DNA from: Prochlorococcus sp. AG-347-J22 | GTDB lineage: Bacteria; Cyanobacteriota; Cyanobacteriia; PCC-6307; Cyanobiaceae | Direction of reading: 5' to 3' | NCBI GenBank assembly: GCA_003279005.1 | Contig: QCBY01000011.1 | Location: forward strand, 1-41,698 | DNA length: 41,698 nt | Shown here: positions 31,366 to 41,698 of the stretch, piece after piece | Position numbering within the stretch: the stretch's first letter is position 1 | How the letters are laid out: every line of letters begins with the position of its first letter | The notes under the pieces: model-generated | Told to the model about the DNA's origin: nothing | The model's input: the letters and a program-made list of their open reading frames with translations, nothing else | Database searches by the model: none | Translations under genes and position numbers: made by a program

Positions 31366-32607
31366 ATGAATCAAATTAATATTGATAAAATTTATTTACT
31401 TTTAAAAGAATGGTGGGAAAGTGTAGATCTTACAAACTATGAAAAAAGTAATTTAAATAAAGAAATCATTTCTTTTAATCAACAACTTTTCAGACTTAAA
31501 GAAAAACAATTAAGAATTGGAATTTATGGCAAATCGGGTGTTGGTAAGTCTTCAATTTTAAATTTATTATTAGACAAAAAGGAGTTTAAAACAGATATTA
31601 TTAATGGTTCTACGAAAAATATTGAAGAAAAAGAGTGGTCTTTAAAACATCAAAGCCTAAAAACTATAGATTTAATTGATTCTCCAGGATTTGATTTTTG
31701 TGATGTAAAAGATCCAGAATATATATTCTCCCAAATTAATAGTTCAGAACTAATTTTATTTACCATAGCTGGAGATATAAATAGAAATGAGGTATCCCAG
31801 ATTCATTCTTTTATAAAGAATGGAAAAAAAATCATTCTTGTTTTAAATAAAATTGATATTTGGAGTGGGCATGATTTAAAAAATATTCTGAAAAATATAA
31901 GATTAAAACTTCCTCATTATATAGATATCCCGATAATATTAAATTCAAAAAATAATATTAAGAATCAAATAACTGATCTTTTAAATAGAGATGGCGTAAG
32001 TTTATTAACTCTTAACTCTCTTCAATTAGCTGATAAATTATTCTCTAAAATAAAGGAACAAAGATTAAAAAAAAGGCAAAGAGAAGCTCAAACTATCATT
32101 GGTAAATTTGCAACAATCAAGGCATCTGGAGTTGCATTAAATCCATTAATTTTTCTTGATATTGCAGGAGGGTTTGCATTAGATACCGCATTAATTAGTG
32201 AACTCAGTAAAGTTTATGGATTAAATCTTAAAAGCGAATCGGCAAGAAAAATCATCAAGAATATTTCTGTAAACAATATTTTACTTGGAGCTACTCAAGT
32301 TGGTATAAATTCATCTTTTAATCTTTTACGTAAAGTTTTCATAGCCACTGCTCCATTTACTCATGGTTTATCATTATTACCCTACGGACCAATTGCAATA
32401 GTACAAGCGGCAATTTCGGTAAGATCTACTAGAATTGTCGGAAAATTAGCGGCTAAAGAAATATTCAAAAAAAGCAAAGGATGTATTTTAGATCCATCTC
32501 ACATAATCAAAAAATTCATAATAAAAGAACCCGAGCTATTTAAACATACAAAGGTTTATTTATCTAATAAAAAAATTGATAATAATTTCGCTATTTTTCT
32601 ACCTTGA
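31366..32607 (+). CDS. Membrane-associated GTPase with DUF697-like region
   Basis: Era/MnmE-like G domain: G1 GIYGKSGVGKSS (residues 53-63), G3 DLIDSPGFDF, G4 LVLNKIDIW. The C-terminal half (about 235-390) is hydrophobic and Gly/Ala-rich as in DUF697/YcjF proteins (GVALNPLIFLDIAGGFALDT, LLPYGPIAIVQAAISV), suggesting membrane association. Start at ATG 31,366; a GTG at 31,348 overlapping the previous gene is less likely. Its stop overlaps the TTG start of nadD. 413 aa. Confidence 0.78.
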   Translation: MNQINIDKIYLLLKEWWESVDLTNYEKSNLNKEIISFNQQLFRLKEKQLRIGIYGKSGVGKSSILNLLLDKKEFKTDIINGSTKNIEEKEWSLKHQSLKTIDLIDSPGFDFCDVKDPEYIFSQINSSELILFTIAGDINRNEVSQIHSFIKNGKKIILVLNKIDIWSGHDLKNILKNIRLKLPHYIDIPIILNSKNNIKNQITDLLNRDGVSLLTLNSLQLADKLFSKIKEQRLKKRQREAQTIIGKFATIKASGVALNPLIFLDIAGGFALDTALISELSKVYGLNLKSESARKIIKNISVNNILLGATQVGINSSFNLLRKVFIATAPFTHGLSLLPYGPIAIVQAAISVRSTRIVGKLAAKEIFKKSKGCILDPSHIIKKFIIKEPELFKHTKVYLSNKKIDNNFAIFLP

Positions 32608-33185
32608 AATTTGATACTAAAAAGCGAATTGCCTTATTTGGAACTAGTGCAGATCCACCAACAATTGGTCACAAGAAAATATTAGAAGAATTATCCAACA
32701 TTTATTCTTGTACCATCACTTATGCAAGTAATAATCCTAAAAAAAAGCATAAAGAAAATATTTTCTTTCGAAAACTTCTATTAGAAACACTAATAAAAGA
32801 CATAAATAATCCAAAAATCATATTTAATCAAGAATTAAGTAGCAAATGGGCAATAGAGTCCATTGAAAAATGCAAAAAAATTTATGCTTTTAATAAACTT
32901 GATTTTGTAATAGGAAGTGACTTAATTACCGAAATTTTCTCATGGAAAAATTTTGATAAAATTACCCAAGAAGTTAAATTACTTATAATCAAAAGAGAGG
33001 GATATTCAATTGAATCTAATGTCCTTAAGATGTTAGAAAGTAATGGAGTTTTCTTTGAAATTTCTTCATTCAATGTTCCAAATATTTCTAGTTCAATGGT
33101 TAGATTAAATAACAATTATTCCAATTTACCTAAATCTTTAATAGAGGTAGTTAAAAGGAATAACTTATATAAGTCTATTAGGTAA
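32604..33185 (+). CDS. nadD: Nicotinate-nucleotide adenylyltransferase
   Basis: Adenylates nicotinate mononucleotide in NAD synthesis. The nucleotidyltransferase motif GTSADPPTIGH is at residues 13-23 (GxFDPxxxGH type, with Thr-Ser-Ala in place of Gly-Phe-Asp variants), DFVIGSDLITEIFSWKNF in the middle, and ISSSMVR as the ISSTxIR motif near 170. Start is TTG inside the preceding TGA (CTTGA), a four-base overlap that implies translational coupling. 193 aa, normal. Followed by nadE after 4 nt. Confidence 0.88.
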   Translation: MKFDTKKRIALFGTSADPPTIGHKKILEELSNIYSCTITYASNNPKKKHKENIFFRKLLLETLIKDINNPKIIFNQELSSKWAIESIEKCKKIYAFNKLDFVIGSDLITEIFSWKNFDKITQEVKLLIIKREGYSIESNVLKMLESNGVFFEISSFNVPNISSSMVRLNNNYSNLPKSLIEVVKRNNLYKSIR

Positions 33186-33189
33186 TTAA

Positions 33190-34887
33190 ATGAAGTTTTT
33201 CCTTGCTCAATTGAATCCAATTGTGGGAGATTTACACGGGAATGCGAAAAAAATATTTCATATTGCTGGTAAAGCATATTCTGATTCTGCTGATATGGTT
33301 CTCACCCCAGAATTATCATTATGGGGTTATCCTGCTAAAGATTTGCTTTTGAAAAAAAATTTAGTTGAAGAACAATATCTCATTTTAGATAAATTATCAA
33401 AATCCATTAACAAAAATTTTGGAGATTTAAGTATTACAGTAGGAATTGCAGAAAAGATTGATGATTCTTTTTTCCCAAATCTTTATAATTCTGTTGTTCT
33501 TATTGAAAAAGGTGAATGGAAAACGATTGCTCGTAAAATTATTCTCCCGACTTATGAAGTATTTGATGAGAAAAGATACTTTCGTTCAGAGGACAAAGTA
33601 TCAGTAATCTCCAAAAAAATTAAAAATGTAACTTATAAAATTGGAATAACTATATGCGAAGACTTATGGGTTAATGAAAATATAGAAGGTAGAGGAATAC
33701 ATAAGAAGAATCCCATTTCTGATTTAAAAAGCAAAAAAATTGATCTTTTATTAAATTTCTCTGCATCTCCATACACATTTAAGAAATCTAAGTTAAGAGA
33801 TAAAATCTCAAGTTTTGCTGCTCGTTATCTGAAAGTACCTGTTTTATATATTAATCAAGTAGGGGCAAATGATGATTTAATTTTTGATGGTAATAGTTTC
33901 ATTATCAATAAAACTGGATCAAAAATTAAGCAATTAAAATCTTTTGCAGAAGATACATCTATTTGGGATATCAATGAAAACTTAAATTTAGTACATGAAA
34001 ACAAATCTTCTGAAATTTCTTCAGTTTTTGATGCACTAGTTTTGGGAGTAAAAGACTATGCTAAAAAATGCGGATTTAGATCCGCTTTGATTGGCTTAAG
34101 TGGCGGAATTGATTCAGCACTAGTTTCAGTCATTGCTACAGCCGCACTAGGAAGTAAAAATATATTCTGCGTCTCAATGCCCTCAAGGTGGAGTTCAGAA
34201 CATTCTAAAATCGATGCAAAATATTTAGTTGAAAGACTAAACATTCATCTAAACACAATCTCCATTGAGAGAATTATGTCCTCTTTTGAAGACTCTTTTT
34301 TAAAAAGCTTAAACTTCAACGCAGAAGGGATAACAAATCAAAACATTCAATCAAGGATAAGGGGCACCCTTTTAATGGCTTTAGCTAATCAAGAAAAGCA
34401 TTTATTACTTTCAACAGGTAATAAATCAGAACTAGCTGTTGGATATTGCACACTATATGGTGATATGAATGGAGGATTATCTGTAATAGGTGATTTATAT
34501 AAAACAAATGTTTTTAAATTATGTAATTGGCTTGATAGTGAAGACTCAATAGAACATAGAAAAGCATACAAATTAGATACCAGAATTAAAATTATTGGAG
34601 ATAAAATTCGCAAGAAAGCTCCAAGTGCTGAACTAGGTCCTGATCAATTTGATACTGATTCACTTCCTCCATATTCTTTATTAGATAAAATTCTTAAGGG
34701 ACTTATTGAAGAAAAAAAAGATTTAAAATGTCTTGAAAAAGACGGTCATGCAAAAGAACAAATCTTAAAAATAATAAAACTCATTAAAAAAGCAGAATTT
34801 AAACGAAAGCAAGCTCCTCCTATACTCAAGTTAAGTAGTCAGTCACTTGGTAATGACTGGAGAGTGCCAATAGCTATTTTTAATTAA
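33190..34887 (+). CDS. nadE: Glutamine-dependent NAD+ synthetase
   Basis: Final step of NAD synthesis: amidates deamido-NAD with ammonia from glutamine. Residues 1-255 are the nitrilase-type glutaminase with triad E41 (TPELSLWGYP), K116 (RKIILPTYEVFDE) and C156 (ITICEDLW). From 280 the synthetase domain carries the ATP P-loop SGGIDSAL (304-311), STGNKSELAVGY and GDLYKTNVFKL. 565 aa, the full two-domain form. nadD directly upstream forms a functional pair. Its stop overlaps the end of the convergent DUF3326 gene by 4 bases. Confidence 0.96.
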   Translation: MKFFLAQLNPIVGDLHGNAKKIFHIAGKAYSDSADMVLTPELSLWGYPAKDLLLKKNLVEEQYLILDKLSKSINKNFGDLSITVGIAEKIDDSFFPNLYNSVVLIEKGEWKTIARKIILPTYEVFDEKRYFRSEDKVSVISKKIKNVTYKIGITICEDLWVNENIEGRGIHKKNPISDLKSKKIDLLLNFSASPYTFKKSKLRDKISSFAARYLKVPVLYINQVGANDDLIFDGNSFIINKTGSKIKQLKSFAEDTSIWDINENLNLVHENKSSEISSVFDALVLGVKDYAKKCGFRSALIGLSGGIDSALVSVIATAALGSKNIFCVSMPSRWSSEHSKIDAKYLVERLNIHLNTISIERIMSSFEDSFLKSLNFNAEGITNQNIQSRIRGTLLMALANQEKHLLLSTGNKSELAVGYCTLYGDMNGGLSVIGDLYKTNVFKLCNWLDSEDSIEHRKAYKLDTRIKIIGDKIRKKAPSAELGPDQFDTDSLPPYSLLDKILKGLIEEKKDLKCLEKDGHAKEQILKIIKLIKKAEFKRKQAPPILKLSSQSLGNDWRVPIAIFN

Positions 34888-35960
34888 GATTTCTTGTTCT
34901 TAAAAGTCAATTCTTGGATATTATTCAAAGGTCTTCGAATTGATTTAGGATTGATACCATCTCTTAAAGCAAGTATTAAGCCCGCCGCCTCGAAGTAATT
35001 TTCCACTTCAATTAGTTTGGGATAATTTAAATTTTGATTATCAAGATTAAGTATATTTTGATTTTTTACAGAGATTATATTTAATCCCCTTTCAATTCCT
35101 GCTAATACTGCTTCTCCTCCTAATGCCCCGCTTGGAACAACGATAGATTCAATTTGACTTGGATATAAGGTTATTTTTTCATTTTTATCAGTCAACTCTA
35201 TAAGATCTGGAGCTTTGCTTAGGCCAATCAATACAGATGGCAAAAATGTATAACCTATTTCTTCGGAAGCAGTACGAGGATCTAAATTTTCATTTAATTG
35301 AATTGGACTTAATGCAGGTGCATGAGCACAAGGAACTTTGAGAAACTTACTTATCAAATGACTTATTACAGCTTCAACTCCAGCGATAGGATCAACTCCT
35401 TTTCCTTCTCTATATGAATTTGTTTCAATTAAATCTACATTATCAGGGAATTTAGCTACTATCGCGATTGCTGTTATACCTTTATTTATTAAGATTTCTC
35501 CTGCTTCAATTAAAGCATCTGGATTTTCAATTAAACCTCCACTAATGCCTTCTGATTCAGAATTAATAACTATCCCTAAAGGTTTTTTTGTTAAAACATA
35601 AGAATCTACATCCATTCCTAATGTTGCCACACAAGCATCCGCAACTTGTAAATGTCTCATTAAAATTTCATGTTCAATATTTGAATCAAAAATTATTCCA
35701 ATTTTCTGCTTTTTTACCTTTTTAAGACCAATTTCTCCTTTTACAAACCTATCTAAGCTATAACCTTCGACATAAAAAATATCTTTGCTCCTCTCAGATA
35801 GAGATCCACCATTCATTACATTTGGATGAGTAATTAAGCAACCACTTGCAGAAGCTAATAATTTTGCAGTAGGAAGAGCATCACCAGCGAAACCACCAAT
35901 TTCGCATCCAATTCCAGTAGGAATAATAAATATTGTTGGTGATACTGCCTTAAAACTCAT
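34884..35960 (-). CDS. DUF3326 protein, 358 aa
   Basis: Cyanobacterial and plant-lineage family of unknown function. Recognised by FIIPTGIGCEIGGFAGDALP (residues 11-30), THPNVMNGGSLSERSKDIFY and VEAVISHLISKFLKVPCAHA. Alpha/beta, soluble, with many Gly-rich loops suggestive of nucleotide or sugar binding, but no known motif. Last gene of the run that begins with the atp operon (atpG, ferredoxin, 66-aa protein, this gene), 9 nt after its neighbour. Confidence 0.8.
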   Translation of the reverse strand: MSFKAVSPTIFIIPTGIGCEIGGFAGDALPTAKLLASASGCLITHPNVMNGGSLSERSKDIFYVEGYSLDRFVKGEIGLKKVKKQKIGIIFDSNIEHEILMRHLQVADACVATLGMDVDSYVLTKKPLGIVINSESEGISGGLIENPDALIEAGEILINKGITAIAIVAKFPDNVDLIETNSYREGKGVDPIAGVEAVISHLISKFLKVPCAHAPALSPIQLNENLDPRTASEEIGYTFLPSVLIGLSKAPDLIELTDKNEKITLYPSQIESIVVPSGALGGEAVLAGIERGLNIISVKNQNILNLDNQNLNYPKLIEVENYFEAAGLILALRDGINPKSIRRPLNNIQELTFKNKKS

Positions 35961-35969
35961 TGATTTATT

Positions 35970-36170
35970 CTACGAATTCCTTGGATTTGCTAAAACAGCA
36001 TTAATTCTTATTTTTTTTCCCGAAGAATCTAATGAACCCTTAATATCGACAATTGCCCATCTTATCACTCTCCCTTTTTTGATTAAATTGCCAATTATAA
36101 ATTGCCTTAAATTAATAACTTTTATTGATACTGGCCAATCTAGATAGAAATCAACCTCTCTTAATTTCAT
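35970..36170 (-). CDS. Conserved-looking hypothetical protein, 66 aa
   Basis: MKLREVDFYLDWPVSIKVIN, then LRQFIIGNLIKKGRVIRWAI and a basic beta tail. Compact all-beta-looking protein without a known motif. Its ATG overlaps the stop of the ferredoxin gene (ATGA, 4 bases), so the two are translationally coupled. Role possibly connected to the ferredoxin. Confidence 0.65.
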   Translation of the reverse strand: MKLREVDFYLDWPVSIKVINLRQFIIGNLIKKGRVIRWAIVDIKGSLDSSGKKIRINAVLANPRNS

Positions 36171-36493
36171 TTTTGATATTGGCCAAATTGATTGTTATAA
36201 AGATTATCTTCAACTTCATCACCAATAACAATATGCAGATCAGACTTCGGATAAGCAACACATAAAAGAGCAAAACCCTTTTCCTTCAAATCATCATTTA
36301 AACCCATTGCATCTTCTTGATCTACTGAACCCGAAATCAACATTGATGCACAACTAGTACATACCCCTGAACAGCAACTACTTGGTAAATCAATTCCATT
36401 TAATTTAGCGGCTGATATTATATCTTGATCTTCAGGACATAAAAAAACATAAGTCTTATCTTCTAATTCAACTTTTATATTATATTCAGACAT
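36167..36493 (-). CDS. Plant-type 2Fe-2S ferredoxin, C-terminally extended
   Basis: Electron carrier. Four cluster ligands in the standard spacing: C40, C45, C48 (SSCCSGVCTSCASML) and C78 (FALLCVAYP). 108 aa, about ten longer than photosynthetic PetF, with an acidic/Asn-Gln-rich tail. Sequence around the cluster differs from PetF, so this is one of the alternative ferredoxins, partner unknown. Begins 15 nt after atpG, hence probably on the atp transcript. Confidence 0.88.
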   Translation of the reverse strand: MSEYNIKVELEDKTYVFLCPEDQDIISAAKLNGIDLPSSCCSGVCTSCASMLISGSVDQEDAMGLNDDLKEKGFALLCVAYPKSDLHIVIGDEVEDNLYNNQFGQYQK

Positions 36494-36507
36494 TATTAAG
36501 GACTCAG

Positions 36508-37458
36508 CTAAACTGCAGAACCTCCTACTACTTCTAATATTTCCTGGGTTATCGCGGCTTGTCTTGCTTTATTATATGTAAGGTTTAAAGTACTTGCTAA
36601 TTCTTTTGCATTATCACTCGCATTATTCATTGCAGTCATTCTACATGCAAGTTCTGAGGCGGCAGATTCTTGAAGTGCTCTAAGAATCTGATTCTGCAAG
36701 TACAATGGTAATAAGGAATCTAATAACTGATCTGGACTTTGCTCAAAAACAATATCAGAAGGCAATTTTTCTGAATCACTCTTTTCTATATTTGATTTTT
36801 CAACTAGTAATTTACTATTTTTAGTGGTTAATCTAAAAATTTCATCATTTTCCTCTGCAATTCCTTGAGGGTCTAATGGCAGTAATGTTTGTACAACTGG
36901 AGCACAACTTACGAGAGTAATGAATTTGGTATAGATGATCTCTACCCTGTCAGAGTTTTCTGATAAAAATTCAGCCAATACCTCATTAGTTATCCCTTCA
37001 GAATCTATAGCAGTTGGCACTTGTTCCAATTCTTTGAATGAATTTTTAATCACGTATTTATCCTTCCTATTTTGGAAGTATCCTATTGCCTTTTTTCCTA
37101 CTAAGATCAAATTCGGTTCATAACCTTGTTTAATCAACTCTGCGTACCTAATTTCAGCCTTCTTAATTATGTTTGTATTATATCCGCCACATAAACCTCT
37201 ATCAGCAGTTATGCAAACCAAAGAAATTGTTCTTACATCTCTTTTTGATAAGAGAGGAGAATCTACAGCTTCAAACTTGACCCTAGATTGAATATTCTCT
37301 AAAACACTGGCTAGTTTGTCAGCAAAAGGTCTACTTTTTAGCACTTGATCTTGTGCCCTCCTAACCTTTGCCGCTGCAACCAATCTCATAGCTTCTGTTA
37401 TTTTTCTAGTATTTTTAACAGAAACAATTCGATCTCTAATTTCTTTTAGATTTGCCAT
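36508..37458 (-). CDS. atpG: ATP synthase F1 subunit gamma
   Basis: Rotating shaft of F1. N-terminal helix MANLKEIRDRIVSVKNTRKI TEAM-type and C-terminal ARQAAITQEILEVVGGSA are universal. The cyanobacterial/plastid insert of about 35 residues (around 195-240, LLPLDPQGIAEENDEIFRLT onward) is present, but without the two regulatory cysteines of plant gamma, as expected for cyanobacteria. 316 aa. Last ATPase gene of the operon. Confidence 0.97.
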   Translation of the reverse strand: MANLKEIRDRIVSVKNTRKITEAMRLVAAAKVRRAQDQVLKSRPFADKLASVLENIQSRVKFEAVDSPLLSKRDVRTISLVCITADRGLCGGYNTNIIKKAEIRYAELIKQGYEPNLILVGKKAIGYFQNRKDKYVIKNSFKELEQVPTAIDSEGITNEVLAEFLSENSDRVEIIYTKFITLVSCAPVVQTLLPLDPQGIAEENDEIFRLTTKNSKLLVEKSNIEKSDSEKLPSDIVFEQSPDQLLDSLLPLYLQNQILRALQESAASELACRMTAMNNASDNAKELASTLNLTYNKARQAAITQEILEVVGGSAV

Positions 37459-37478
37459 AATTCCTTCTTAAAATTGAT

Positions 37479-39008
<1,530 letters not shown>

Positions 39009-39026
39009 TTAAGGTTGATTTAAAAG

Positions 39027-39569
39027 TTACTTGGAAAGGGATAAGCCAAGTTTTCTAATTTGAGAAGCAAGGGAAGCATCAATTACTTTTGATCCTACAC
39101 TGGCGACGAAACCACCAATAAGAGATGGGTCAATTTTAGTTACAAGTTCTAATTTTTCTGTTCCAGCAATATTGATGATCTTTTTGGTAATTAAACCTTT
39201 CTGTTCATCAGTAAGCTCGACTGCAGAAGTAACAGTTGCCAAAGCAATATTACTATTTTCTCGGTAAATCTCTAAAAACCTATCAAGAATTGAAGTAAGG
39301 ATTCCAATTCTTTGCCTATCGGCCAATAATTTTAAGAAATTCAATAAAGAAGAATTAACCTTATTTGAAAAAATTTCAATAATTATTTTCTTCTTAGCAT
39401 CTGTCTCTAAAATGGGAGAGGATAGTGCCTTCTCCAATTCAGGGGAATCATTTATTAATTCCAAGAGTTGTTTTACCTCAGCAACCATCTCTTCAGTTTG
39501 AGAATTTTCATTCACAACTTGAAGTAATGCCTCTGCGTATGGTGTGGTAACAGAATTTAAAAGTGGCAT
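39027..39569 (-). CDS. atpH: ATP synthase F1 subunit delta
   Basis: Joins F1 to the peripheral stalk. Helical N-terminal domain (TTPYAEALLQVVNENSQTEE) and conserved C-terminal IDPSLIGGFVASVGSKVIDA near residue 150. 180 aa, standard. Its ATG overlaps the atpF stop by one base. Confidence 0.95.
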   Translation of the reverse strand: MPLLNSVTTPYAEALLQVVNENSQTEEMVAEVKQLLELINDSPELEKALSSPILETDAKKKIIIEIFSNKVNSSLLNFLKLLADRQRIGILTSILDRFLEIYRENSNIALATVTSAVELTDEQKGLITKKIINIAGTEKLELVTKIDPSLIGGFVASVGSKVIDASLASQIRKLGLSLSK

Positions 39570-40081
39570 TAGTTCACCTCAATATTATTAATTGATTGAG
39601 TTACCAAATTTTCTTGTGCTGTTTTATCAAGTCGATTTGGAAGAGAATCTAAAGCTTTCTTAATTGCCAGTTCAACAGCTTCTTTTCGAAGTTGAGAAAT
39701 TGCCCTGGATGCTTCAGAACTCTCATCAGAGATTGCACTTTGTTTAATTCGTGCCATCTCCTCTATCGCTTTTTTCTCACTTTCCATTCTGATTGATTCA
39801 GATCTTTTCATAGAATCTGCTTTTATTTGAGAAGCTTTTTCTTCTGCTGAAGATAAATCTTTCTTCGCCTTTTCTAAAGCTTGCGTTGCATTAAGGAGTC
39901 GATCTTCAGCATCTTTTAATTCAAGAAGGATTCCTTCTCTCCTTTTTTGAAGCATTTTGCCTAGAAAACCAGGCAAAAATTTATAAAGACCGAAAACCAC
40001 TACAGCCCAATTAAGGATATTAGTTTCGAATAAATTGAAGTTCAATCCAAAACCTTCTGTAGCTAAAAGAGTTAAATTCAT
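39569..40081 (-). CDS. atpF: ATP synthase Fo subunit b
   Basis: Peripheral stalk subunit. Residues 17-37 form the membrane anchor ([20 protein letters not shown]), followed by a long coiled coil rich in Ala, Glu and Lys. 170 aa. Overlaps the b' gene by 4 bases (ATGA) and atpH by one, so b', b and delta are tightly coupled. Confidence 0.95.
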   Translation of the reverse strand: MNLTLLATEGFGLNFNLFETNILNWAVVVFGLYKFLPGFLGKMLQKRREGILLELKDAEDRLLNATQALEKAKKDLSSAEEKASQIKADSMKRSESIRMESEKKAIEEMARIKQSAISDESSEASRAISQLRKEAVELAIKKALDSLPNRLDKTAQENLVTQSINNIEVN

Positions 40082-40539
40082 TTTTCTAGAATCAATCTAT
40101 TAACAATAAGTTCGCTTAGATCATCAGCCTGTTTAGAAAGTTGATCACGAGCAGCAGACGTCTGACTTTCAATTTCTAGTCTTGCTTTTTCTTTTGAAGC
40201 ATTTGCTTCATTGTTAGCAAGTTCTAGTGCTTCTTTATAGAGCTTGTCAGACTCATTCTCAGCTTCGCTTACAATTCTTTGGGCTTCTGTACGAGCACTT
40301 TGAAGCTGAGTTAATAAATCAGCTTCTAATTTTTTAACCTCAGAGAGTTTATTCTTGGCCTCAATAATATTATTACTTACAAACTTTTCCCTTTTTTCTA
40401 CAACATTGCCAACAGGCTTAAAAAAGAGAGAATTCAATATGTAAGTAAGCGCAACTACTTGTATTGCCATTAGTGGCAAAGTGGCATTTATATCAAATAA
40501 TCCACCTTCTGTAGCACCAAAAAAATTAAAGGCCAACAT
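40078..40539 (-). CDS. atpG2: ATP synthase Fo subunit b'
   Basis: Second peripheral-stalk subunit, found in photosynthetic bacteria where b and b' form a heterodimer. Membrane anchor [20 protein letters not shown] (residues 24-43), then VVEKREKFV and a coiled coil. 153 aa. Directly upstream of, and overlapping, atpF. Also called atpX/atpI-prime in some annotations. Confidence 0.93.
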   Translation of the reverse strand: MLAFNFFGATEGGLFDINATLPLMAIQVVALTYILNSLFFKPVGNVVEKREKFVSNNIIEAKNKLSEVKKLEADLLTQLQSARTEAQRIVSEAENESDKLYKEALELANNEANASKEKARLEIESQTSAARDQLSKQADDLSELIVNRLILEK

Positions 40540-40607
40540 ATGATTCAGTTGAAGTTAAAAAATTAAATTTAAATATTGCTAATAAAGATTAGAAGCAATA
40601 TTAACTT

Positions 40608-40871
<264 letters not shown>

Positions 40872-40931
40872 TTAATACTTGTGATAATCTTTGTTGTCAT
40901 ACACGCTTGGACATCCTTTCTTTTAAGAATG

Positions 40932-41000
40932 GGTCTGATATTTTCAGACCTACGCGATTAGACATTTTGCCAGATTACAGACGCTTTGTAAAAGTGTCTG
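40932..41000 (-). other. Two hairpins between atpB and atpE
   Basis: GGTCTGA-tattt-TCAGACC (40,932-40,950) and CAGACGCTTT-gta-AAAGTGTCTG (40,978-41,000, one mismatch). Neither has a T run on the minus strand, so they are not simple terminators. They could stabilise or process the message to raise subunit c output, which is needed in many copies per enzyme. Confidence 0.55.
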
Positions 41001-41017
41001 AATGTATTAGAAGACAG

Positions 41018-41698
41018 CTAATGATGTTCTTCAACAGCTTCTCCAATGTAGTAGGCCGCTAAAGTTGCGAAAATCAATGCCTGAATTGCACTAGTAAATA
41101 ATCCTAGGAACATAACAGGTATTGGGAGAATTAGCGGAACTAAAAAGACTAGAACACCAACGACAAGTTCATCAGCCAAAATATTTCCAAATAGCCTGAA
41201 AGAGAGTGATAAAGGTTTCGTAAAGTCCTCTAGAATTTTGAAAGGAAGCATAATCGGAGTTGGGTGAACATAGTATTCGAAGTATCTCCAACCCTTATTG
41301 CTCAAACCTGCATAGAAATAAGAAAGTGAAACTAACAAAGCCAAGGCTATAGTTGTATTGATATCTGCAGTCGGTGCTCCTAATTCTCCACTTGGTAACT
41401 TAATCAATCTCCAGGGAATTAAAGCTCCCCCCCAATTGCTAACAAAGACGAATAAAAATAAAGTACCTATAAATGGCATCCAATCTCTATAAACTTTTTC
41501 ACCTATTTGCGTCCTAGCAAGATCTCTTATGTAATCCCAGAGGAACTCAAGTAAGTTTTGGAGACCTTTAGGATCATTGTCCATTTTTTTAGTTCCTAAA
41601 GAAATAAAAACTAATAACGCTCCTAATAAAATCCAAGATGTTAAAAATACCTGCCCATGAAGTCTGATATTTCCAATTTGCCAATAAAGATGTTGACC
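41018..41698 (-). CDS. atpB: ATP synthase Fo subunit a, N-terminus beyond window
   Basis: Proton-channel subunit. The frame stays open to the window edge: the part before the internal ATG at 41,584 reads [20 protein letters not shown] then [16 protein letters not shown], which is the conserved cyanobacterial N-terminal region, so the gene is 5'-truncated by the window, not short. Later features: [20 protein letters not shown] with the essential Arg, and [20 protein letters not shown] at the end. At least 226 residues are present of about 240. Confidence 0.95.
   Translation of the reverse strand, partial: GQHLYWQIGNIRLHGQVFLTSWILLGALLVFISLGTKKMDNDPKGLQNLLEFLWDYIRDLARTQIGEKVYRDWMPFIGTLFLFVFVSNWGGALIPWRLIKLPSGELGAPTADINTTIALALLVSLSYFYAGLSNKGWRYFEYYVHPTPIMLPFKILEDFTKPLSLSFRLFGNILADELVVGVLVFLVPLILPIPVMFLGLFTSAIQALIFATLAAYYIGEAVEEHH

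Overview
The window looks like a chromosome segment from a high-light Prochlorococcus. Evidence is the very AT-rich composition, five or more tiny high-light-inducible (Hlip) genes, a cyanobacterial atp operon with paired b and b' genes, rpoZ, a Ycf65/PSRP-3 gene, and several families confined mainly to (marine) cyanobacteria (DUF1651, DUF1818, DUF2811, DUF3326, DUF3764). No tRNA, rRNA, integrase, transposase or CRISPR array was seen.

Bases 1 to about 18,000 are a genomic island of micro-genes: ClpS, a MarR-type regulator with palindromes at its own promoter, a secreted cupin, a DsrE-like protein, Hlips, and many 30-100 residue proteins, often with one membrane span or a signal peptide. It is full of decayed duplicates. 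The pairs include the Hlip pair (9.2 and 16.0 kb), a DsrE gene (4.1 and 15.4 kb), a 51-residue microprotein (3.5, 7.9, 12.4 and perhaps 17.1 kb), a small membrane protein (1.2 and 10.0 kb), a lipoprotein (4.6 and 10.2 kb) and a MADQ/MAYH family (5.7 and 8.8 kb). Several recurring non-coding modules lie between them. Module A is a short imperfect palindrome with a GATGGATAAT tail. Module C is a doubled GTCCACAC motif. Module D is a -10-like box followed by a small hairpin and a T tract, in five cases placed directly before a start codon. Module F is a leader before small genes with good ribosome sites. Two 48-50 residue proteins at 11.9-12.4 kb end in a CP12-like cysteine motif.

From about 18,080 the window turns into densely packed core genome. 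EVE-domain and DUF2811 genes mark the edge. They are followed by DUF1818-rpoZ, an Hsp70-like gene, pyrR, gpmI-secG, groES-groEL (minus strand) and atpD-atpC (plus strand). Next come Ycf65/PSRP-3, a 52-residue gene, pepP, a DUF21/CBS membrane protein, and a GTPase-nadD-nadE run. The right end is the minus-strand ATP synthase operon in the order a, c, b', b, delta, alpha, gamma, continuing into a 2Fe-2S ferredoxin, a 66-residue protein and DUF3326. Subunit a runs off the right edge.

The core genes cover ATP synthesis, protein folding, transcription, glycolysis, NAD synthesis and export. The island carries light-stress proteins and small unknowns, and its structure suggests repeated gain, duplication and decay of gene-sized cassettes through short shared repeats.
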